From: an uncultured Alistipes sp. | Lineage (GTDB): Bacteria > Bacteroidota > Bacteroidia > Bacteroidales > Rikenellaceae | Reading direction: 5' to 3' | DNA: 48,840 bases | Assembly: GCA_937911745.1 (NCBI GenBank) | Contig: CALDPX010000038.1 | Coordinates: forward strand, 1-48,840 | Part shown: positions 40,591 through 48,781 of the stretch, piece by piece | How the letters are laid out: every line of letters begins with the position of its first letter | How positions within the stretch are numbered: position 1 is the stretch's first letter | The notes under the pieces: model-generated | Told to the model about the DNA's origin: nothing | Databases searched by the model: none | What the model saw: only the letters and a program-made list of their open reading frames with translations | Position numbers and translations under genes: made by a program

Positions 40591-41964
40591 TTACAACACC
40601 TCTTCGGTAGCCTCCAACAAACCCTCGTACATCGTAGGGTGTGAGTGAACAGTGGAGGCAATCTGGCGTGCCGTAATACCGAGGCGTTTTGCCAGCGCAG
40701 GTTCGCCGAGCATCTCCGTAACGCTTGCGCCAATAATGTGAGCACCAAGCAGTTTCTCGGTCTGGGCATCATATATGAGTTTAACGAAGCCATCCCTATC
40801 GCCTGCGGCAGTAGCCTTGCCCGAAGCCATAAATTGGTACTTACCGACTTTTATTTCGTAGCCCTGCTCGGTGGCCTGTTTCTCTGTCAGTCCTACCATT
40901 GCAACCTCGGGAGTGGTGTAGACACACGAGGGGATAGTGGTATAGTCGATAGGCTCGGGATTCTCGCCACATATGGCCTCTACGCAGACCGTAGCCTCTG
41001 CCGAAGCAACGTGAGCGAGTGCGGGTGTGGCAACAATGTCGCCAATGGCATAGATACCCTCCACCGAGGTGCGGAAGAGGTCATCAACTACCACCTTGTC
41101 CCTCTCGACCTTCACGCCAAGTTCCTCCAAGCCAAGACCTTCGATGTTGGATTTTACGCCCACAGCCGAGAGGACAACATCTGCGCGGAGGGTTTCGGCA
41201 CCCTTCTTGCCCTCAACATCGACCTCGCAGCCTTCGTCTGTAACCCTCACAGCCTTAACGCCCGTTGCGGTCAGCACAGTGGCTTTCATCTTGCGGAACG
41301 AACGCTCCAAAGTGCGGCTTACCTCCTCGTCGGCAAGAGGCAGCATCTGTGGCAGGTACTCCACAATGGTAACCTTCACGCCCAAGGCGGCATAAACCCA
41401 CGCAAACTCGCAACCGATAGCACCCGAGCCAACGATAATCATACTCTCGGGCAATTCACTGAGTGTCAAAGCCTCTTTGGAGGAGATTATGCGCTTGCCG
41501 TCTACGGGCATAATAGGAATTTCGCGAGGACGCGAGCCCGTTGCGAGTATGATGTGGTCTGCCTCGATGCGTTCGGTGGTGCCGTCAGCCTTTGCAACCT
41601 CCACAACGCCCTTTTCGGCAATCCTACCATTACCTTCGTAGAGTGCAATACCTGCTTTCTTGAAAAGGAATGCCACGCCTTTGTTCATCTGCTCGGCTAC
41701 TCCCCTACTACGGGCAACAATTTTGTCGAGCGAGGGGCGCACCGTACCCTCAAAGTCGATGCCGTATGCGGCAGCCGACTCGATATAGTGGTACACTTGT
41801 GCGCTTTTGAGCATCGCTTTGGTGGGGATACAGCCCCAATTGACGCAAACACCGCCCAATTCGGCACGCTCAACCACCGCCACGCTCTTACCCTTGCGGG
41901 CGGCTTTCAATGCGGCAACGTGTCCACCTGGACCGCTACCTATAACTATAATATCGTATTTCAT
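40591..41964 (-). CDS. lpdA: Dihydrolipoyl dehydrogenase (E3)
   Basis: 457 aa. FAD-binding G-x-G-P-G-G (9-14) and redox-active disulfide Cys40-V-N-W-G-Cys45. The NAD-binding G-S-G-A-I-G-C-E-F sits mid-protein, and C-terminal H-S-H-P-T-M-Y-E carries the catalytic His-Glu pair. It reoxidises dihydrolipoamide in 2-oxoacid dehydrogenase or glycine cleavage complexes. No E1/E2 genes are adjacent, so its partner complex is elsewhere. 38 bp downstream of the C69 peptidase gene, possibly cotranscribed. Confidence 0.95.
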   Translation of the reverse strand: MKYDIIVIGSGPGGHVAALKAARKGKSVAVVERAELGGVCVNWGCIPTKAMLKSAQVYHYIESAAAYGIDFEGTVRPSLDKIVARSRGVAEQMNKGVAFLFKKAGIALYEGNGRIAEKGVVEVAKADGTTERIEADHIILATGSRPREIPIMPVDGKRIISSKEALTLSELPESMIIVGSGAIGCEFAWVYAALGVKVTIVEYLPQMLPLADEEVSRTLERSFRKMKATVLTATGVKAVRVTDEGCEVDVEGKKGAETLRADVVLSAVGVKSNIEGLGLEELGVKVERDKVVVDDLFRTSVEGIYAIGDIVATPALAHVASAEATVCVEAICGENPEPIDYTTIPSCVYTTPEVAMVGLTEKQATEQGYEIKVGKYQFMASGKATAAGDRDGFVKLIYDAQTEKLLGAHIIGASVTEMLGEPALAKRLGITARQIASTVHSHPTMYEGLLEATEEVL

Positions 41965-42002
41965 CTCTAAGGTTTTAGGTTGTTTCTTGGTTATTTCTGA
42001 GG

Positions 42003-43646
42003 TTACTTAACCACTTTCAGCCCGGGATTGTCGTTGGCAATGGCACGCAAGAACTTCTCGCTATAACCGGGCTGGTCGGGGAATGCGGGCTGCGCGGGGC
42101 TATGACCATTGTTGAGGAAGTTGCCTTCGGCATCCTGCTTCTTGATGTTGCCATCTATGTATTTAACCATCAAGTAGTCATCCAAGTTACTCCATTTCTG
42201 CCACAAAGCCTGTGCAGTATCCACCGAGTAGCGGGTTACGGCAGCCTTAGCCTCCTCCACGTCCTCAATGGCGGCAAACTGTGCATCCATCTCTGCCACC
42301 TCGGCAAGTTTGGCATTCTCCCATTCGTCAATCACTTTGCGGACCTCGGCACCGATGTAGTCGTAGCGCAAGTATGCAAACTGAGCGATGCGGTTGGTAA
42401 TCCAGAACATAGCTCTATCATCGTAGGTGAGAATATCGCCAGTCTTCTCGCTCAAACATACGGGCACCTCGGTAGAGCCGCAATAGATGGGTGTAAGGGG
42501 CGAAGTTGCAGCATCATCGGTACCAAACCAGATAACACCACCTACGGGGTCGGGCAACTCGGGGCGAGCCTGAGCCACAAACCAGAAGCCCGTCTGCTGG
42601 GTTGCGATAGCACGCTCCTGAACATACTCCTCGCCATCCACCTCGAAGCCCATAGGACGCCAACGGTAGGGCACTTTGCTACCACCGGCACCGATGTCGG
42701 TGGTCATATCCATCTTGGTACCCTCGTAGTGGTCGCGCATCATATCGAACACATCCTTGGGCGAGAGTTTGCGGTTGGGCTTAACCCAGAGGGGCATACG
42801 GTTTGCGGGATTGTGTCCCAGCGCATAGTCCTCATAAGCATCCATACCATCGGCAAAGCGGCGGAAGAAACTCCACACCCTCGCCTCGCAACCACGCATT
42901 GCGCTGAAATCCAGCGGAGCGTAGGTGTCGCTGAAACTAAACTCCTCGTCCGAGCCCTCGTAGTAACCCATCTCGCGAGCAAACGAAATTACATCGGGAG
43001 CATAGAGGCAGTTCTCGGGATCATTGAGGGGGAAGGTGGTAATTCGTGCGTGGTTGGCGTGTGCCGAAATGTAGCCATCGGGGATACGGCGAGCCACCCA
43101 GACAATACCTTTATTATTAGGACCCTTACCAATGAGTTCCATAATCCACACCTCCTCTTTGTCGGCAATCGAGAAACTCTCGCCGCTCGATGCGTAACCG
43201 TGAGTGTTTGCAAGTTCCACAATGCAAGCAATAGCCTCGCGAGCGGTCTTAGCCCTCTGCAAGGTGATGTAGATGAGTGAGCCGTAGTCGATGCGACCTG
43301 CGGGGTCCTCCAACTCGGGGCGACCTCCGTAGGTTGTCTCGCCAATGATGAGCTGGTGCTCGTTCATATTACCAATGGTCGAGTAGGTCTCGGCCACCTG
43401 AGGGATGTCGCCCAAGTAGCGGCTGGTGTCCCACTCGTAAACTTTGAGCCACTCGCCCGCTGCCCATTTGGCGGCAGGAGTGTGGTAGAGTGCACCATAG
43501 AGTTGGTGCGAGTCGGCAGCATAGGATACCATATTGGAGCCATCGGTCGAGGCACCTCGGGTTACGATAAGGTTTGTACAAGCCAATGCACTGCCCCAAG
43601 CGGTGAGGGCTACAAGTGCGGTTAGTAGGATTTTTTTGTTCATCAT
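42003..43646 (-). CDS. Secreted C69-family dipeptidase (Ntn hydrolase)
   Basis: 547 aa. Signal peptide 1-22 followed directly by Cys23 in A-C-T-N-L-I-V-T. In C69 enzymes an N-terminal Cys in this C-T-x-x-x-V/x-T context is the Ntn nucleophile, so removal of the signal peptide would expose the catalytic residue without a separate autoprocessing step. Other family blocks: A-D-S-H-Q-L, G-N-M-N-E-H-Q-L-I-I-G-E-T-T-Y-G-G-R, and W-I-M-E-L-I-G-K-G. Probably releases dipeptides or amino acids in the periplasm, fitting the DPP11-like enzyme elsewhere in the window. The A-L-A-C junction could also be read as a poor lipobox. Confidence 0.92.
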   Translation of the reverse strand: MMNKKILLTALVALTAWGSALACTNLIVTRGASTDGSNMVSYAADSHQLYGALYHTPAAKWAAGEWLKVYEWDTSRYLGDIPQVAETYSTIGNMNEHQLIIGETTYGGRPELEDPAGRIDYGSLIYITLQRAKTAREAIACIVELANTHGYASSGESFSIADKEEVWIMELIGKGPNNKGIVWVARRIPDGYISAHANHARITTFPLNDPENCLYAPDVISFAREMGYYEGSDEEFSFSDTYAPLDFSAMRGCEARVWSFFRRFADGMDAYEDYALGHNPANRMPLWVKPNRKLSPKDVFDMMRDHYEGTKMDMTTDIGAGGSKVPYRWRPMGFEVDGEEYVQERAIATQQTGFWFVAQARPELPDPVGGVIWFGTDDAATSPLTPIYCGSTEVPVCLSEKTGDILTYDDRAMFWITNRIAQFAYLRYDYIGAEVRKVIDEWENAKLAEVAEMDAQFAAIEDVEEAKAAVTRYSVDTAQALWQKWSNLDDYLMVKYIDGNIKKQDAEGNFLNNGHSPAQPAFPDQPGYSEKFLRAIANDNPGLKVVK

Positions 43647-43684
43647 TATTAATGGTTTTGTTAATTAGTTGTCACTCGAAGAAA

Positions 43685-43717
43685 CAAATATAGAAAATAA
43701 TCCCTAAATTTGCCAAA
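43685..43717 (-). promoter_or_regulatory. Promoter of the C69 peptidase gene
   Basis: On the minus strand TTTG (43717-43714), 21-bp spacer, TATATTTG (43692-43685); the leader is about 35 nt. It overlaps the -7 box of the divergent yggS-like gene. Confidence 0.75.
43705..43712 (+). promoter_or_regulatory. -7 box of the YggS-family gene
   Basis: TAAATTTG, 20 bp before the ATG at 43733. No clear -33. It lies inside the spacer of the opposing promoter. Confidence 0.5.
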
Positions 43718-43732
43718 CAAACCGCGAATAAA

Positions 43733-44392
43733 ATGTCCATACGATCCGAAATAGAAACACTCCACGCCACCCTCCCCGAGGGTGTGACGCTTGTGGCAGT
43801 ATCCAAATTCCACCCCATAGAGGCTCTTAGGGAGGCTTACGATGCCGGTCAGCGCATCTTTGGCGAGAGCCGCCCACAGGAGATGTGCGCCAAGCAACCA
43901 CTTATGCCCACCGATGTGGAGTGGCATATGATAGGACATCTCCAAACCAACAAGGTGAAGTACATTGCCCCCTTTGTGGCACTCATCCACTCGGTAGACT
44001 CCGCACGACTTGTGGCAGAGATTAACCGCCAGGCGGAGCGTTGCGGGAGGGTTATAGATGTGCTATTTGAGGTACACCTTGCCGAGGACGAGAGCAAGAG
44101 TGGCTGGGACGAGGGCGAACTGAGGGAGTTTATAGCCTCGGGCGCACTTGCCGACTACCACAACATAAGGGTGCGAGGCTTGATGACCATTGGCACGCTT
44201 ACGGACGATATAGAGCTCAATAAGAGCGAGTTCCGAACCCTCAGAGCACTCTTCGAGGAGTTTCGAGAGAGGTTTGGCGAGGGGTTCGATACTGTGTCTA
44301 TGGGTATGACCTCCGACTACCGCGAGGCAATAGAGTGCGGCAGCACAATGGTCCGCATCGGCTCCAAAATCTTCGGCGAAAGGAGTTACTAA
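43733..44392 (+). CDS. YggS/PLPBP-family pyridoxal-phosphate homeostasis protein
   Basis: 219 aa. PLP-binding Lys25 in V-A-V-S-K-F-H-P. F-G-E-S-R-P-Q-E, H-M-I-G-H-L-Q-T-N-K-V-K, S-V-D-S-A-R-L and the C-terminal S-M-G-M-T-S-D-Y-R-E-A-I with V-R-I-G-S-K-I-F-G-E-R complete the family pattern. No catalytic activity is known; it binds PLP and influences amino-acid and vitamin B6 balance. Single gene followed by a strong terminator. Confidence 0.96.
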   Translation: MSIRSEIETLHATLPEGVTLVAVSKFHPIEALREAYDAGQRIFGESRPQEMCAKQPLMPTDVEWHMIGHLQTNKVKYIAPFVALIHSVDSARLVAEINRQAERCGRVIDVLFEVHLAEDESKSGWDEGELREFIASGALADYHNIRVRGLMTIGTLTDDIELNKSEFRTLRALFEEFRERFGEGFDTVSMGMTSDYREAIECGSTMVRIGSKIFGERSY

Positions 44393-44400
44393 CAAAACCA

Positions 44401-44437
44401 CTAAGCACCGCCTGTTGGGTGGTGCTTAGTTGTTTTT
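44401..44437 (+). terminator. Terminator of the YggS-family gene
   Basis: A 12-bp stem (44401-44412 with 44418-44429, one wobble), 5-nt loop, T-rich tail to 44437. Confidence 0.9.
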
Positions 44438-44443
44438 TGGTCC

Positions 44444-44478
44444 AACGTCTAAGGTCTAACGTCAATAGTCCTAAGTCT
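44444..44478. repeat. Heptad array (AACGTCT family)
   Basis: AACGTCT, AAGGTCT, AACGTCA, ATAGTCC, TAAGTCT: five degenerate 7-bp units. Confidence 0.65.
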
Positions 44479-44481
44479 TAT

Positions 44482-44589
44482 AAGGCATATAAGGCATATA
44501 GGGCTTATAGGAGTTTAAGGAGTTTAAGGACCTTAACGACCTTAACGACCTTAACGACCTTAACGACCTTAACGACCTTAATGTCCTTA
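44482..44589. repeat. 12-unit 9-bp tandem array
   Basis: Read in 9-bp steps: two AAGGCATAT, AGGGCTTAT, two AGGAGTTTA, AGGACCTTA, five ACGACCTTA, ATGTCCTTA. Successive units change by one or two bases, so the array looks as if it grew and diverged stepwise. With the two heptad arrays it fills the 345-bp gap before pheT; no gene is visible there. Confidence 0.9.
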
Positions 44590-44639
44590 ATCTCCCTCAC
44601 CTAACTTAGGGGAGCATTTTAGACAAAACAAAGTTTTGT

Positions 44640-44667
44640 CAATTTTCAATTTTCAATTTTCAATTTA
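44640..44667. repeat. Heptameric array (CAATTTT) upstream of the pheT -7 box
   Basis: Three CAATTTT units plus CAATTTA, ending 6 bp before TATTTTTG. Confidence 0.9.
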
Positions 44668-44673
44668 TATTCT

Positions 44674-44681
44674 TATTTTTG
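44674..44681 (+). promoter_or_regulatory. -7 box of pheT
   Basis: TATTTTTG, 56 bp before the ATG. The -33 region is occupied by the heptad array and has no TTTG. Confidence 0.6.
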
Positions 44682-44737
44682 TAGGTTGAAACAACATTTC
44701 CACGCGACAAGTAAAACAAATAACATAAAAAGACACT

Positions 44738-47197
44738 ATGAATATCTCTTACAATTGGCTCAAAAACTATCTCAAAAGCGACCTCACAGCCGAGGAGGCA
44801 TCGGTAATTCTCACGGATATAGGTCTGGAAATTGAGGATTTCGAGAAATTGGAGGCTGTAAAGGGCGGTCTTAAAGGCGTTGTTGTGGGCGAGGTGCTCA
44901 CTTGCGAGGACCACCCCGACTCTGACCACCTCCACATCACCACCGTAGATGTGGGTGCCGAGGAGCCTCTGGGCATCGTGTGCGGTGCTGCAAACTGCCG
45001 CAAGGGCTTGAAGGTTATGTGCGCCACCGTAGGAGCAGAGTTGCACCCCATTAACTCCGAAGAGGTATTCAAAATCAAACGCAGCAAAATCCGTGGCGTG
45101 GAGTCGCTCGGTATGCTCTGTGCCGAAGACGAACTCGGTATTGGTGCTTCGCACGATGGTATTATGGAACTCGACCAAGACGCCATCCCTGGCACTCCCG
45201 CAATGGAGTACCTCCGCCTTACCAACGACTACCGCTTGGGTATCGGCTTGACACCCAACCGTATAGATGCTGCTTCGCATTATGGCGTAGCACGCGACCT
45301 CTATGCCTACCTCCGTTCGCAGGGCAGAGAGGCAGAGTTGGTGTTGCCCAGCGTGGAGGATTTCAAGGTAGACAACACTTCGCGCGTAACGAAGGTAAGG
45401 GTTGAGAACACCGAGGCAGCACCCCGCTATGCGGGCGTGAACATCTCGGGCGTGAAGGTTGCACCCTCGCCCCAATGGTTGCAGAACGCACTTAGGGCTA
45501 TCGGCATCAACCCTAAGAACAATGTGGTGGATGTAACGAACTACGTTCTCCACGAACTCTGCCAGCCCCTCCACTCCTTCGATGCAGACAAGATTGAGGG
45601 TAATGAGGTGGTTGTTCGCACCTGCGCCGAAGGTACCAAATTCCGCACCCTCGATGGCGTGGAGCGTACCCTCTCGGATAGGGACCTTATGATTTGCGAC
45701 AGCCAGAAGCCTATGTGTATTGCGGGCGTCTTTGGTGGCGAGCACTCGGGCGTTAGCGAGAGCACTACCAACGTATTCTTGGAGAGTGCATATTTCAACC
45801 CCGTATGGGTGCGCAAGACCGCTAAGCGTCACGCCCTATCGACCGATGCATCGTTCCGTTTCGAGCGTGGCATAGACCCCAACATCACAGTCTACGCCCT
45901 CAAACGTGCAGCGATGCTCATCAAGGAACTCGCTGGTGGTGAGATAACCTCCGAGATTACCGACCTCTACCCCGCCCCCGTAGCACCTTTCGCTATTGAC
46001 ATCACTTTCGACTATATCGACAACCTCATAGGAAAGAAGATTGGCAACGACACCATCTGCGAGATTCTCCGCGACCTTGACATCGAGATTGTAAGCAAGA
46101 GCGAGGAGGGCTTATCGGTGCTTGTACCCGCTTATAGGGTTGATGTTCAGCGTCCTGCCGACTTGGTGGAGGAGATTTTACGCATCTATGGCTACAACAA
46201 CGTGGAGATTCCCGAGCACGTCAATTCTACCCTCTCCTACGAGCAAAAACCCAACCGCGATAGGCTGAGGAATATGGTTAGTGATATGCTCTCGGCTTGT
46301 GGCTTTGCGGAAGTTATGAACAACTCTCTCTCGAAGAGCAGTTACTACGAGAACTCCGAGGCGTTCCCCGCAGCCAACTGCGTAAAGATTATGAATCCTC
46401 TGAGTGCCGACCTCGGTGTTATGCGTCAAACCCTGCTCTATGGTCTTTTGGAGGTTGTGAGCCTCAATGTGAACCACAAAGCACAGAGCGTGAAGATTTA
46501 TGAGTTTGGTAACACCTACTCCTACGCTCCCGAGCGCAAGGAGGAGGGCGGCTTGGCTCCCTACTCGGAGGGCAGCCGTCTGGCAGTTGCCATTTCGGGC
46601 GCACAAACCACCCAATCGTGGAATAGCAAGGCTACGGCAAGCGACTTCTTCTCGCTGAAAGCCGTTGCAGAGAAGATTTTGCGCCGCTTTGGTATGGATA
46701 TCTACCAACTGCGTAGCGAGCCTCTCGGTGGCGAACTCTATTCTGAGGGTATGAGCCTCAAAGCAGGCAACAAGGAGTTGTTGCAGATTGCGACTGTTTC
46801 GCCCAAAGTGCGCAAGATGTTCGACCTGAAAGGCGAGGTTTACTATCTCGATATCGACTTCGATACCCTTTTGAAATACACTCGCAAGCATAAGGTTACG
46901 GCGCACGAACTCGCCAAGTTCCCTGCCGTTAAGCGTGACCTTGCACTGCTTGTAGATAGTGGCGTAACCTATGCCGAACTGAGGCAGATTGCATTCCAGA
47001 CCGAAAAGAAACTGCTCAGGGATGTAACACTCTTTGATGTCTACACGGGCGACAAGTTGGAGGCTGGCAAGAAGTCCTACGCTCTTGGTTTCATTCTCCA
47101 AGACGAGAGTCGAACCTTGGACGATAAGACCATCGACAACACTATGAACCGTTTGATAGACGCATTTGCCAAGAAGGCTGGCGCCACCATCAGGTAG
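44738..47197 (+). CDS. pheT: Phenylalanine-tRNA ligase beta subunit
   Basis: 819 aa, the full bacterial length. Domains in order: N-terminal M-N-I-S-Y-N-W-L-K-N-Y-L; tRNA-binding OB fold (about 40-150; C-E-D-H-P-D-S-D-H-L-H and G-I-V-C-G-A-A-N); B3/B4 editing domain (about 210-380; V-D-V-T-N-Y-V and G-G-E-H-S-G-V); B5 (about 400-470); catalytic-like core; and C-terminal FDX-ACB domain (about 715-810; K-F-P-A-V-K-R-D-L-A). Pairs with PheS, which is not in the window, so pheS and pheT are unlinked here. Confidence 0.97.
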   Translation: MNISYNWLKNYLKSDLTAEEASVILTDIGLEIEDFEKLEAVKGGLKGVVVGEVLTCEDHPDSDHLHITTVDVGAEEPLGIVCGAANCRKGLKVMCATVGAELHPINSEEVFKIKRSKIRGVESLGMLCAEDELGIGASHDGIMELDQDAIPGTPAMEYLRLTNDYRLGIGLTPNRIDAASHYGVARDLYAYLRSQGREAELVLPSVEDFKVDNTSRVTKVRVENTEAAPRYAGVNISGVKVAPSPQWLQNALRAIGINPKNNVVDVTNYVLHELCQPLHSFDADKIEGNEVVVRTCAEGTKFRTLDGVERTLSDRDLMICDSQKPMCIAGVFGGEHSGVSESTTNVFLESAYFNPVWVRKTAKRHALSTDASFRFERGIDPNITVYALKRAAMLIKELAGGEITSEITDLYPAPVAPFAIDITFDYIDNLIGKKIGNDTICEILRDLDIEIVSKSEEGLSVLVPAYRVDVQRPADLVEEILRIYGYNNVEIPEHVNSTLSYEQKPNRDRLRNMVSDMLSACGFAEVMNNSLSKSSYYENSEAFPAANCVKIMNPLSADLGVMRQTLLYGLLEVVSLNVNHKAQSVKIYEFGNTYSYAPERKEEGGLAPYSEGSRLAVAISGAQTTQSWNSKATASDFFSLKAVAEKILRRFGMDIYQLRSEPLGGELYSEGMSLKAGNKELLQIATVSPKVRKMFDLKGEVYYLDIDFDTLLKYTRKHKVTAHELAKFPAVKRDLALLVDSGVTYAELRQIAFQTEKKLLRDVTLFDVYTGDKLEAGKKSYALGFILQDESRTLDDKTIDNTMNRLIDAFAKKAGATIR

Positions 47198-47204
47198 AAA
47201 AAAG

Positions 47205-47236
47205 GAGGGGGACCTATAAATAAATAGGTTCCCCTC
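47205..47236. terminator. Bidirectional terminator between pheT and the S4 gene
   Basis: A 13-bp stem (47205-47217 with 47224-47236, one wobble) around a 6-nt loop, 8 bp after the pheT stop and 1 bp before the opposing stop. Confidence 0.8.
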
Positions 47237-47237
47237 T

Positions 47238-47624
47238 CTAAAACATATCCATCAGTGCGTCCAAATCGCGTCGTTCCTTTTTTGTTGGGCGCCCTGTGCC
47301 CCTATCGCGCGAGATAAAGATGGTCTCCTTGGGTGGATTGAGTTTTGCCAACTCCTCCTCGGGAGTCATATCGAGGCAGTAGGTGGGCACATCCTTTGCA
47401 GGCAGGCGACGCTCCACAATACCAAGCACCTTATAAGTAAAACGCATTACGGGCACCTTCTTGACCGTCAGTGTGTCGCCCTCCTTGACCTCTTTGGAGG
47501 GTTTCGCCTCCGAACCATTAATCGTTACTTTACCAGTGCGGCACGCCTCGGCTGCATCGCTGCGGGTCTTGAAAATCCTCACCGCCCAAAGCCATTTATC
47601 TACTCTTGTCTGCATAAAAGTCAT
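47238..47624 (-). CDS. S4-domain RNA-binding protein (Hsp15-like)
   Basis: 128 aa. The S4 domain (about 4-65) has R-V-D-K-W-L-W-A-V-R-I-F-K-T-R and G-K-V-T-I-N-G. The Hsp15-type tail has a conserved basic end (T-K-K-E-R-R-D-L-D). Hsp15 recycles stalled 50S subunits that carry nascent chain and tRNA. The start may be 47624 or the Met at 47615. The promoter box ends 12 bp upstream of 47624, so the leader is very short either way. Confidence 0.9.
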   Translation of the reverse strand: MTFMQTRVDKWLWAVRIFKTRSDAAEACRTGKVTINGSEAKPSKEVKEGDTLTVKKVPVMRFTYKVLGIVERRLPAKDVPTYCLDMTPEEELAKLNPPKETIFISRDRGTGRPTKKERRDLDALMDMF

Positions 47625-47635
47625 TTTATTTTTTC

Positions 47636-47668
47636 CAAAGTTACAAATTTTTGTGCTAACTTCGCAAA
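47636..47668 (-). promoter_or_regulatory. Promoter of the S4-domain gene
   Basis: On the minus strand TTTG (47668-47665), 21-bp spacer, TAACTTTG (47643-47636). Confidence 0.75.
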
Positions 47669-47694
47669 CTGATTAGATTAAAGCGGATAAAAGT

Positions 47695-48747
47695 ATGGAT
47701 ATTGAGCAAAAAATAGCAGGTTTTACGCCCGATGGTGACGCAGTGGTGGTCTACACTATGCGCAACTCGAAGGGCTATGAGGTGGAACTTTGTAATATGG
47801 GTGCAGCAATTGTTGCAGTAAGGGTGCCCGATAAAGAGGGCAAGGTTGGCGATGTGGCTCTCGGCTACGAGAATCGTATGGACTACGTTACCGAAGGTCC
47901 TTGTATGGGTAAGGTCCCCGGCAGGTATGCCAACCGCATAGCCAAAGGGCACTTCGTGCTCGATGGCAAGGAGTATCATCTCGCAATCAACAATGGTCCC
48001 AACGCACTTCACGGAGGTCCTACGGGCTTCCACAAGAGCCTATGGGAAGGACGTGTGGAGGAGAATAGGGTGGTCTTTGCCATAGACTCACCCGATGGTC
48101 ACGAGGGTTATCCCAGCGACCTATATGTTGAGGCTGTCTACGATTGGGATGACGACAATCGCTTGGAACTGACGCTTTTGGCACAGACCAATGGCGCAAC
48201 GGTCATCAACCTCACAAACCACGCATATTTCAACCTCGCAGGTGCCGGTAACGGCAACATCAAGGCTCACACCCTGCGCCTTAACGCCTCGTGCTACCTG
48301 CCTACCGACCAAACACTTGTCCCTACGGGCGAGTTTGCGGAGGTGGATGGCACTCCTATGGATTTCCGCATCCCCAAGGCTCTCGGCAAGGACTTGGAGG
48401 CTGACTTCCCCGCACTTATCTACGGCAAGGGCTATGACAACTGTTGGGCAATTGACGACTACAAGGAGGGCGAAATTAGGGAGGCTGCGTTACTCTCCGA
48501 CTCCGCATCGGGACGTACTCTGAGGGTGCTTACCGACCAACCGGGTGTGCAGGTCTATACGGGCAATTGGCTCTCGGGCTGCCCAATGGGTAAGGGCGGT
48601 GTGCGCTATGAGGACTACTCGGGAGTGGCTATCGAGTGCCAAAACTTCCCCGATGCGCCCAACAAACCCCACTTCCCCAACTCAGTACTTCGCAAGGGCG
48701 AGAGGTATGAACGTCATATTTTATTTGAGTTTGGGGTAGACAAATAG
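47695..48747 (+). CDS. galM: Aldose 1-epimerase (galactose mutarotase)
   Basis: 350 aa. Family blocks: N-A-L-H-G-G-P-T-G-F-H-K-S-L-W, L-T-N-H-A-Y-F-N-L with catalytic His176, and V-A-I-E-C-Q-N-F-P-D-A-P-N with catalytic Glu314. No signal peptide, so cytoplasmic. It interconverts alpha and beta anomers of galactose and related sugars. Divergent from the S4-domain gene. No other sugar genes are visible in the remaining 93 bp. Confidence 0.95.
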   Translation: MDIEQKIAGFTPDGDAVVVYTMRNSKGYEVELCNMGAAIVAVRVPDKEGKVGDVALGYENRMDYVTEGPCMGKVPGRYANRIAKGHFVLDGKEYHLAINNGPNALHGGPTGFHKSLWEGRVEENRVVFAIDSPDGHEGYPSDLYVEAVYDWDDDNRLELTLLAQTNGATVINLTNHAYFNLAGAGNGNIKAHTLRLNASCYLPTDQTLVPTGEFAEVDGTPMDFRIPKALGKDLEADFPALIYGKGYDNCWAIDDYKEGEIREAALLSDSASGRTLRVLTDQPGVQVYTGNWLSGCPMGKGGVRYEDYSGVAIECQNFPDAPNKPHFPNSVLRKGERYERHILFEFGVDK

Positions 48748-48781
48748 CGAGTGTGCCTTGCGGGCGAGCGTGCCTTGCGGG
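48748..48781. repeat. Two 17-bp direct repeats after galM
   Basis: CGAG(T/C)GTGCCTTGCGGG occurs twice head to tail (48748-48764 and 48765-48781) with one difference. The remaining bases to the window end show no gene. Confidence 0.8.

Noticed and set aside
40645..41970. A 441-codon plus-strand frame opposite lpdA
   Set aside because: LpdA motifs are complete on the minus strand.
44660..45832. A 390-codon minus-strand frame opposite pheT
   Set aside because: PheT domains are clear on the plus strand.
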